From positions 42,547 to 106,546 of the forward strand of contig JBCBIJ010000011.1 of assembly GCA_038524795.1 (NCBI GenBank): DNA of 64,000 bases, written 5' to 3'. Shown in pieces: positions 17,505 to 24,658 of the stretch. Made by a program: the position numbers and the translations under genes. This DNA comes from CALBPI01 sp038524795. GTDB lineage: Bacteria > Pseudomonadota > Gammaproteobacteria > Steroidobacterales > Woeseiaceae. The notes beneath the pieces were generated by a model. That model made no database searches and was not told the DNA's origin. It was given only the letters and a program-made list of their open reading frames with translations. Each line of letters starts with the position of its first letter. Within the stretch, counting starts at the first letter, position 1.

Positions 17505-18292
17505 CGAAACGCATTATTCCCTGCCTCGACGTGCGCGATGGCGTCGTTGTGAAGGGCGTCCAGTTCGCCAACCATCGTGTTGTTGGCGATATCCTCGAAC
17601 TCGCCGCGCGTTACAGCAACGACGGCGCCGATGAGCTCGTGTTCTACGACATCACAGCGAGTCCCGAGGGACGGTCTGTCGACCGCCAGTGGGTGGCCAA
17701 TGTCACGAAGGTGCTCGATATCCCGTTCTGTGTGGCGGGCGGTATTCGCAGCGTCGAAGATGCCGAGGCCGTGCTCAACCGGGGCGCGGACAAGATCTCA
17801 ATCAACTCGCCGGCACTCGAAAACCCGGACCTCATCGAGGCGCTCGCACGACGTTTTGGCTCGCAATGCGTCGTGGTGGGTATCGACAGTCGCTTTGAAG
17901 ACGGCGATTGGCACGTGTATCAGTACACGGGCAACCCCGACAAGACGCTGGGCGCCGGTCGACGCACGCTCGACTGGGTGATCGAGGCGCAGGACCGCGG
18001 CGCGGGTGAGATCGTGCTCAATTGCATGAACCAGGATGGCGTCCGGCGGGGCTATGACAACGAGCAACTAGCCGCAGTACGCGAAGTGTGCCGGGTGCCG
18101 CTGATCGCCTCGGGCGGTGCCGGCGAGGTCGATCACTTCACGGACGTCTTTCGCGAGGCACGTGTCGACGGCGCACTCGCCGCAAGCGTGTTCCACAGCG
18201 GCGAGTTGCCGGTTCCCGTGCTCAAACGCGACCTGATCGCTGCCGGTATCGCGATCCGCCCCACCGCTGACCCAGAGAGTGTGGCCGCATGA
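17501..18292 (+). CDS. hisF: imidazole glycerol phosphate synthase, cyclase subunit
   Basis: TIM-barrel cyclase subunit, 263 residues, partnering HisH. It is complete only if translation begins upstream of the first ATG or GTG: the invariant N-terminus LTKRIIPCLDVRDG lies before GTG 17531. In frame, only CTG (17501) or ATT (17498) are available before a stop at 17483. CTG is preferred because it makes a four-base CTGA overlap with hisA, exactly like the other junctions. Motifs ADELVFYDITAS, FCVAGGIRS and LIASGGAGEVDHF are present. A four-base overlap with hisE follows. Confidence 0.95.
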   Translation: MTKRIIPCLDVRDGVVVKGVQFANHRVVGDILELAARYSNDGADELVFYDITASPEGRSVDRQWVANVTKVLDIPFCVAGGIRSVEDAEAVLNRGADKISINSPALENPDLIEALARRFGSQCVVVGIDSRFEDGDWHVYQYTGNPDKTLGAGRRTLDWVIEAQDRGAGEIVLNCMNQDGVRRGYDNEQLAAVREVCRVPLIASGGAGEVDHFTDVFREARVDGALAASVFHSGELPVPVLKRDLIAAGIAIRPTADPESVAA

Positions 18293-18582
18293 AATCACTG
18301 GATGTTCTGATCGAGCTCGAGGAGACGATCGTCGCGCGACTTGCCGACGCGGATCCCGCAGCAAGCTACACGGCGCGCCTCGCTGCGGCCGGCGTAAGCC
18401 GTGTGGCGCAAAAGGTCGGTGAGGAAGGCGTCGAGGTCGCGATCGCCGCGGCATCGGGTGCGAGCGATGAGGCGCTACTCTCGGAATCCGCGGATTTGCT
18501 CTACCACCTGGCCGTGTTGCTGGCCGTTCGCGGCTTGTCACTGACGGACGTAGCCCGCGTGCTGGCAGCGCGTCAGGCCTGA
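18289..18582 (+). CDS. hisE: phosphoribosyl-ATP pyrophosphatase, stand-alone HisE
   Basis: A 97-residue all-alpha pyrophosphohydrolase of the MazG-like fold, hydrolysing phosphoribosyl-ATP. The core KVGEEGVEVAIAA and ESADLLYHLAVLL carry the Mg-binding acids. In many gammaproteobacteria this domain is fused behind HisI (phosphoribosyl-AMP cyclohydrolase); here the gene begins directly with the HisE domain and no cyclohydrolase domain is present in the operon. Its last ten bases overlap the convergent dehalogenase gene. Confidence 0.93.
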   Translation: MKSLDVLIELEETIVARLADADPAASYTARLAAAGVSRVAQKVGEEGVEVAIAAASGASDEALLSESADLLYHLAVLLAVRGLSLTDVARVLAARQA

Positions 18583-19511
18583 CCGGAGTCTGCGAAGGCC
18601 ACGACGCGCTCGGCGAGTTCGGGCCCGAGATCTTCCTGCAGGAAGTGGCCGCCGCCGCGCATGGTCTCGTGGGGTTGGTCCTGGGCACCGGGCACCCGTT
18701 CCTGAAACGGGCGCGCACCACCACGCGTGACGGGGTCGCGGTCACTGAAGAGTGTCACAACGGGCCGCTCGAACTGTTCCAGCGTCTGCCAGGCGCTGCG
18801 GTTATCAATCGCACCCGGATCGTCGGGCGTCGTCGGAACCAGCAAAGGGAAGGCCCGCGTGCCCGCCTTGTAGCGTCGGTTTGGAAACGGTGCATCGTAA
18901 GCGGCGACCTCACCATCGCTGAGCTGGCGCACGCTCGCTTTTTGCAGGATCTTCCCGATGGGGAACCAGGGAGACCAGCGAGCGAATCGCTGCCACTGAC
19001 GAAAGGCGGCGGGAACAGTGCCCCGCCCCTCGGGCAGTCCCGTGTTGGCGATGACAAGCCGGCCATACCGCTCGGGCTTATCCGCAACGGTGCGCAGGCC
19101 AATCAGACCGCCCCAATCCTGACAAAACAGCGTGATGTCATTGAGACCCAATGCGTCAAGAAACTGATGCATCCAGCCGACATGGCCGGCGTAGCTGTAG
19201 TCGCCAATGCTGCCGGGCTTGTCAGACTTGCCGAAACCAATGAGGTCCGGTGCGACGACCCGGAAACCTGCCGCCACCAGCGGCGGAATCATGAATCGGT
19301 AGAGGTAGGACCAGCTCGGCTCCCCGTGCAGCAACAGGGCCACACGTGCAGCCGTCGGGTTCTCGTCTACGTAGTGCATCCGAAGCGCGCCGAGCCGGGC
19401 GTCGTCGATATCCACGTAGTGTGAGTCGAAAGGATAGTCGGGCAATGCTTCAAAGCGCGCTTCGGGCGTGCGCCAGACTGAGGTGCCATTAACTCGTCGT
19501 AGCAGGCTCAT
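18573..19511 (-). CDS. haloalkane dehalogenase-like alpha/beta hydrolase
   Basis: A 312-residue alpha/beta hydrolase close to subfamily I haloalkane dehalogenases, which cleave carbon-halogen bonds. Nucleophile Asp132 sits in CQDWGG with the halide-stabilising Trp133 beside it. HGEPSW at 62-67 gives the oxyanion hole with Glu64. The acid is in LFSDRDPVTRGG and the catalytic His in GGGHFLQED. No signal peptide is seen. It is last in a minus-strand operon and overlaps the thioesterase gene by ATGA. The dehalogenase role is a family inference; an epoxide hydrolase or esterase activity is less likely because the nucleophile is Asp followed by Trp. Confidence 0.82.
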   Translation of the reverse strand: MSLLRRVNGTSVWRTPEARFEALPDYPFDSHYVDIDDARLGALRMHYVDENPTAARVALLLHGEPSWSYLYRFMIPPLVAAGFRVVAPDLIGFGKSDKPGSIGDYSYAGHVGWMHQFLDALGLNDITLFCQDWGGLIGLRTVADKPERYGRLVIANTGLPEGRGTVPAAFRQWQRFARWSPWFPIGKILQKASVRQLSDGEVAAYDAPFPNRRYKAGTRAFPLLVPTTPDDPGAIDNRSAWQTLEQFERPVVTLFSDRDPVTRGGARPFQERVPGAQDQPHETMRGGGHFLQEDLGPELAERVVAFADSGQA

Positions 19512-20320
19512 GATTTGGGCTCCCTGAATATCCCGGTCTGGTAGCTGGCCGCAAGCAGCAAGCCCGCCTCACTGTAGGCGTAGGTTTCGGCGTTCAGAAA
19601 CGAATGCCGAATGGCGCGACAGTGGGTGTCGAGCAAGACGAATCCGTCCCCGACGGCGGCGAGTTCTTCATCGCTCGCATAGATGTGCGTCGACAGCGAC
19701 ACTGTCGACGCAAAGAGACGTCCATCACGCACAAAGAAGGTCCGCGGCATGGGCGTATCCACCATCGCGGCCAGCGCCTTCGCATCGAGTGGTCGCCGAT
19801 CCGACTCGCGTACCCAGGTGGCTGAACGGGGCTTCGGGTTCTGGGTAAACGGACGCCCCTTGGCAAGGTAGATTTCGTAGTGCCCAAACCACTTCGGTGT
19901 CATCTCGTTGGCATCGAGGCGGAAGCTCTCCGACTGCGGTCGCATCGGCTCCGGTTCGATGTCGTAGCGCGTTTCGGTCGGCGTGCGCTCCCCGGCGACA
20001 AGTGTGGCCGCCGCAAGAATCCGAGATGCGGATTCGGCCTCGCGAACTTCAACCTTCCAGAAATCGATGGTGCGCCGACGCTCCACAAGTCCCACCGACA
20101 GGCGCACCTTGTGGCCACGCACAGCGGTGTGAAACTGGACGTTCTGATTTACGAGTGCACCCCGCTTCTCGGGGTGTTGCTCCCAGCCGCTGACAATCGC
20201 CGCCGCAATCCAGCCGCCAAACGCGTTGTCCATATTCCAGAAGCGTTGATCCAGCTCAACTTCGTAAAGCCCTTCGCCCACTTCCTGCGGCGCGGTCGAC
20301 TGGTCGAGAACGAAACTCAT
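19508..20320 (-). CDS. acyl-CoA thioesterase-like double hot-dog protein
   Basis: A 270-residue protein resembling the TesB-like thioesterase superfamily: an N-terminal hot-dog with FWNMDNAFGGWIAAAIV and a C-terminal hot-dog with SLSTHIYAS and LLDTHCRAIRHSFLNAETYAYS. It probably hydrolyses or binds acyl-CoA. Four-base overlaps join it to the lysC-lysA fusion upstream and the dehalogenase downstream. The substrate is unknown, and its place in an amino-acid operon does not explain its job. Confidence 0.78.
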   Translation of the reverse strand: MSFVLDQSTAPQEVGEGLYEVELDQRFWNMDNAFGGWIAAAIVSGWEQHPEKRGALVNQNVQFHTAVRGHKVRLSVGLVERRRTIDFWKVEVREAESASRILAAATLVAGERTPTETRYDIEPEPMRPQSESFRLDANEMTPKWFGHYEIYLAKGRPFTQNPKPRSATWVRESDRRPLDAKALAAMVDTPMPRTFFVRDGRLFASTVSLSTHIYASDEELAAVGDGFVLLDTHCRAIRHSFLNAETYAYSEAGLLLAASYQTGIFREPKS

Positions 20321-22950
20321 GTCAGCAGCAGCTCCGGCGCGGGATCGCGCAGGTTGTAATGAGAGGCCATGGCCGCAGCGTAAGCGCCGGCGTTGGCGAT
20401 GAGCAGAACGTCACCGCCCTCGGACGGCGGCAGCAGGCGGTCGCTGCCAAGCTTGTCGCCCGTTTCACAAATGGGGCCCACCACGGTGACCAGCTCCGAG
20501 GCGGGCGTGTCGAGCCGCGTCAGATTCACGATCTCGTGGTAGGCACCGTACAGCGCCGGACGAATCAGTGAGTTCATTCCCGTGGCCACGCCCACGTAGC
20601 GAACATCGCCTTTGCCCTTGGTTTGCGTGACACGCGCGAGCAGCACGCCAGCTTCGGCCACCAGGAAGCGACCGGGCTCAAGCCAAAGCTCCACACCCGG
20701 GCAGGCATCACGAACGGGCGCCAGTGACGCATCCAGTCGATCGAGATCGAGCGCAGGATCGCCGCGCTTTTCAGCGATCCCGAGACCGCCGCCGAGATCG
20801 ATGGCGCGCACATCCGGGCACAGCTGCGCCACAGTGCTCAACGCCTCGCCAACACTGCGCCAGGCGTCGCCATCCGTGATGCCGCTACCGACGTGCGCGT
20901 GAACGCCTGTGACCCGTGCACCGGCGGTATCGACGAGTTCGCGGAACTTCTCGAGTTCGAACAGCGGCACGCCGAACTTGGAGTGCACGCCTGCTGTGCG
21001 CACGTGTTCATGGTGGCCGCGCCCCTGCCCGGGGTCCACACGCACAAACACGTCACGACCCTTGAAGAGCTCAGGCCAGGCCTCGAGCGGATACAGATTG
21101 TCGAGCGTCACCTGTGCGCCAGCGGCAAAGCCCGCCGCGTAGTCATCGCGTGGCGCGAAATTGGGCGTGTAGAGCATGCGGTCGCCGGGCAGCTCCGGAT
21201 AACGCTCACGCACCCGTGCCAGCTCGCCCGGCGATACGCACTCAAAACCCAGGCCCGCCGCGTAGACGAGGTCCAGAATACCCGGGTGCGGGTTCGCCTT
21301 CATGGCGTAAAACACGCGATCCACGTGAGCAAGCGACAACAACCGTGCCATCTGCGCGCGAATGGTGGCCGCGTCGTAAACGTAACAGGCCTCGCGCGAC
21401 CCGAGTGCCGAGATCAAGGCGTCCCGTCGGTCCTGCCACCAGGCTCTGGTTGCGGGTGCCTCGGCAACCTTCCCGCCCTGCAGCGACTCCCAGGTCTCGC
21501 CGATCACGTCGTCGCCGGGCACTGTCCGAATGATCGACGGATGCAGTTTTTGCACGAGCCGATAACCCTGCTCGTTGTCGACGACGACGGTTAAGTTGAG
21601 GTCATTCGCCGCCTGCGACAACAGGTGAATGCGCTGCTCTTCGAACAGCTCCAGCGCGGGGCCCAGCTTGTGCAGGATCGTGCGAATCTTCCGGCCCACG
21701 AGGCTGACGGCCGCACAGTCCTCGATCACAGTCACCTCGCAGAGCGCGGACAGCGAATCAACGAGTGCGGACAGCTCCTGCGACGTCAGCGGCACGTCAT
21801 TGTCATCTATAGACACTGTGACGTTGCTCTCCGAGGTCGACACGAGATCGATCGACACACGGTGTTCTGCAAACACGGCAAACAAACGCGCGAGGAATCC
21901 GACCTCGTGCCACATCGTCACCGCTTCCATGGAAACCAGCGTGACGTGCTGGCGCAAGGAGATGGCCTTGACGAGCAGCTCGGGCTCACCGGTCACTCTG
22001 GCAATGAGCGTTCCCGGCAACTCCGGTCGCGATGTGCAACGAATGAACAGCGGAATATCGTGCGCGCGCAGCGGACCGATGCAACGCGGGTGCAGGACCA
22101 GCCCGCCCGTTGATGCAATTTCCTGTGCTTCGCCGTAATGCAGACGCGTTAACAGGCGCGCTGAGGGAACGACACCCGGGTCTGCCGAGAACATACCCGG
22201 GACATCCGTCCAGATTTCGAGACGCTGGGCGCCTAGAAGCGTCGCAAGATAGGCAGCCGACGTATCGGAGCCGCCGCGCCCCAAAAGAACGGTCTCACCC
22301 TCCGCGTTGCTGGCAATGAAGCCCTGCGTGACGTGGACACGCGCCTGATTAAACTGAGCCGCAAACTCGGCGTCAGGCGCTACCTCGCAGGATGCGTTGA
22401 GGAAGGCCCGTCGCTCGCGCGGTTCGTGATCGGCGCGCAACAACTCGCGCGCATCGTGCCATTGCACGTCGATGCCCTGCTGACTCAGCCAGGCCGAGGA
22501 CAGTCGTGTGGCCATGAGCTCACCGAGGGCCATGGCGCGCGCCGTAACCCGCGGCGTGAGCTCGCGAACCAGGCGAACACCGGCCAGCAGTTGGCGCAGG
22601 GTGTCGAGATGGGCCCCCACGTGTTCATCGGCATCGACGCCAAACTCGGCGGCAAGTGCATGGTGTTTCGCCTCGATGCCCGCGACGACATCAGCCTCTG
22701 CCGGATCATTGCTTGCCGCCAGTGCCAGCGACTCATCAATGGCGTCCGATACGCCGCGCAGGGCCGAGTGCACCACGAGCACACCCAGCCCGGCGTCGCG
22801 CCTCCGGCGAATACGTTGTTCGATATGGCGCCAGTTCTCAATCGTGGCCACACTGGAGCCACCAAACTTGAGCACCACCCATTCGCTGTCACGAGTCTCC
22901 CCGCGTTCGACCCGGGACAGGTCGAACTGCGCTTCGCCGCCGCTGCTCAC
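20317..22950 (-). CDS. lysAC: bifunctional aspartate kinase / diaminopimelate decarboxylase
   Basis: An 877-residue fusion of the first and last enzymes of lysine synthesis. The N-terminal aspartokinase has VVLKFGGSSV (25-34) and a catalytic region to about 320, followed by tandem ACT domains (about 330-480) for feedback control. The C-terminal DapDC domain has the PLP lysine Lys551 in FYAMKANPHPG, then GVHAHVGSGI, IDLGGGLG and WLEPGRFLVAEAG. Such fusions are known from Xanthomonas and Xylella. Start is GTG in a GTGA overlap with ilvD. Lysine inhibition of the kinase half is likely but not proven by sequence. Confidence 0.95.
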   Translation of the reverse strand: MSSGGEAQFDLSRVERGETRDSEWVVLKFGGSSVATIENWRHIEQRIRRRRDAGLGVLVVHSALRGVSDAIDESLALAASNDPAEADVVAGIEAKHHALAAEFGVDADEHVGAHLDTLRQLLAGVRLVRELTPRVTARAMALGELMATRLSSAWLSQQGIDVQWHDARELLRADHEPRERRAFLNASCEVAPDAEFAAQFNQARVHVTQGFIASNAEGETVLLGRGGSDTSAAYLATLLGAQRLEIWTDVPGMFSADPGVVPSARLLTRLHYGEAQEIASTGGLVLHPRCIGPLRAHDIPLFIRCTSRPELPGTLIARVTGEPELLVKAISLRQHVTLVSMEAVTMWHEVGFLARLFAVFAEHRVSIDLVSTSESNVTVSIDDNDVPLTSQELSALVDSLSALCEVTVIEDCAAVSLVGRKIRTILHKLGPALELFEEQRIHLLSQAANDLNLTVVVDNEQGYRLVQKLHPSIIRTVPGDDVIGETWESLQGGKVAEAPATRAWWQDRRDALISALGSREACYVYDAATIRAQMARLLSLAHVDRVFYAMKANPHPGILDLVYAAGLGFECVSPGELARVRERYPELPGDRMLYTPNFAPRDDYAAGFAAGAQVTLDNLYPLEAWPELFKGRDVFVRVDPGQGRGHHEHVRTAGVHSKFGVPLFELEKFRELVDTAGARVTGVHAHVGSGITDGDAWRSVGEALSTVAQLCPDVRAIDLGGGLGIAEKRGDPALDLDRLDASLAPVRDACPGVELWLEPGRFLVAEAGVLLARVTQTKGKGDVRYVGVATGMNSLIRPALYGAYHEIVNLTRLDTPASELVTVVGPICETGDKLGSDRLLPPSEGGDVLLIANAGAYAAAMASHYNLRDPAPELLLT

Positions 22951-24626
22951 GCGAAGTCGTCAGTTACGGCGCCGCGCGACGCGGACGTCACGGTGCGTGC
23001 GTACTTGGCGAGCGCGCCACGCGTCGGCGGCGATGGCGGTGTCCAGCGCGCGCGTCGAGCCTCAAGCGTGCCGTCGTCAACCTGCAGCTCAATCGTGCGA
23101 GCCTGCGCGTCGATACGGATACGGTCGCCATCCTCGATGAGCGCAATGAGGCCGCCCGTCGCCGCCTCGGGCGTCACATGGCCCACGACGAAACCGTGGC
23201 TGCCGCCGGAGAACCGGCCGTCGGTAATCAAGGCAACCTTGTCACCCAGACCACGCCCCATGATGGCGCTCGTCGGACTGAGCATCTCTCGCATACCCGG
23301 CCCCCCGCGGGGGCCTTCATAGCGTACGACGACGACATCACCAGCCACGATCTCGCCGTCGAGAATGGCCTGCAAGGCATCCTCTTCCGAGCCAAAGGTC
23401 CGCGCACGACCCTCGAAATTGAGGCCTTCCTTGCCACTGATCTTGGCCACCGCGCCCTCGGGCGCCAGGTTGCCGTAGAGCACGACCAGATGGCTCTCAG
23501 GTTTGATGGGTCGGTCCATGGGTACAACGATGTCCTGGGCCTCGGGGTAGTCGTCTGTGTCGGCGAGGTCTTCGGCCAGGGTCCGGGTGGTCACCGTGCG
23601 GCACTCACCGTGCAGCAGGCCTTCGGCCAGCAGCGCTTTCATGAGCGGGCGGATGCCACCAATCGCGATCAGGGCTGACATGGAATAGCGGCCGCTGGGT
23701 TTCAGGTCAGCCAGTACGGGCACGCGCTTGCCAATGCGACTGAAATCGTCAAGCGTGAGCGGCACACCTGCCGCGTGGGCGATGGCCAACAGGTGCAAGA
23801 CCGCATTCGTTGATCCGCCAAGGGCGATGACCACGGTGACCGCATTCTCAAACGCCTCACGCGTGAGAATGTCCGAAGGCCGCACGCCCGCCTCAAGAAG
23901 GGTCACGACGGCACGCCCCGCCTGCTCGCAGTCAGTGCGCTTGTCTTGCGACACGGCTTCCTGTGCCGAGCTGCCCGGCAAACTCAAGCCCAGCGCCTCC
24001 ATGGCCGATGCCATCGTGTTGGCCGTGTACATTCCCCCGCAGGAACCCGGTCCCGGAATCGAGGTACGTTCCACGTCGAGCAGTGTTGCGTCGTCAATGG
24101 CGCCTGCAGCGTGGGCGCCCACGGCTTCGAATACGGACACGATGTCACGGTCCTTGGTGCCGGGTTTGATGGTGCCGCCGTAGACAAACACGGAGGGCCG
24201 ATTAAGTCGTGCCATCGCGATCGCACAGCCCGGCATGTTCTTGTCGCAACCCCCAATGGTGACGAAGCCATCAAAGCCCTGCGCGGCCACCACAGCCTCG
24301 ATCGAGTCGGCAATGATCTCGCGCGACAACAACGAGTAGCGCATGCCTGGCGTCCCCATCGAGATGCCGTCGGAGACTGTGATGGTGTTGAACTGGACCG
24401 GTTTCGCCCCCGCCGCCTGGACGCCCGTTTCGACATGGTCGGCCAGGTCATCAATGTGCATGTTGCAGGGCGTGACATTGCTCCATGTCGACGCCACGCC
24501 GATCTGCGGCAGGGCAAAATCACCGTTCTCGAAACCGACGGCGCGCAACATCGCGCGGCTGGGCGCCTGTTCGGGCCCGTCCACAATGACGCTCGAGAAT
24601 CGGCGTGTGTCCTTTTCGTCAGCCAT
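22947..24626 (-). CDS. ilvD: dihydroxy-acid dehydratase
   Basis: Fe-S dehydratase, 559 residues, acting after IlvC in branched-chain amino-acid synthesis. Cluster cysteines are in GGCDKNMPGC and PGPGSCGGMYTANTM, and the C-terminus has TDGRFSGGSHGFVVGH. The gene follows the kinase gene by 32 bases and overlaps lysAC by GTGA. It is therefore expressed separately from ilvC-leuACDB and without the leucine attenuator. Confidence 0.96.
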   Translation of the reverse strand: MADEKDTRRFSSVIVDGPEQAPSRAMLRAVGFENGDFALPQIGVASTWSNVTPCNMHIDDLADHVETGVQAAGAKPVQFNTITVSDGISMGTPGMRYSLLSREIIADSIEAVVAAQGFDGFVTIGGCDKNMPGCAIAMARLNRPSVFVYGGTIKPGTKDRDIVSVFEAVGAHAAGAIDDATLLDVERTSIPGPGSCGGMYTANTMASAMEALGLSLPGSSAQEAVSQDKRTDCEQAGRAVVTLLEAGVRPSDILTREAFENAVTVVIALGGSTNAVLHLLAIAHAAGVPLTLDDFSRIGKRVPVLADLKPSGRYSMSALIAIGGIRPLMKALLAEGLLHGECRTVTTRTLAEDLADTDDYPEAQDIVVPMDRPIKPESHLVVLYGNLAPEGAVAKISGKEGLNFEGRARTFGSEEDALQAILDGEIVAGDVVVVRYEGPRGGPGMREMLSPTSAIMGRGLGDKVALITDGRFSGGSHGFVVGHVTPEAATGGLIALIEDGDRIRIDAQARTIELQVDDGTLEARRARWTPPSPPTRGALAKYARTVTSASRGAVTDDFA

Positions 24627-24658
24627 GTCGGCTCCCGCTGGGCGGCGCCGAACTGCAG

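Noticed and set aside
17531..17533. GTG at 17531 as the hisF start
   Set aside because: It would remove the conserved N-terminal strand RIIPCLD of the barrel and leave a 26-base gap unlike every other junction.
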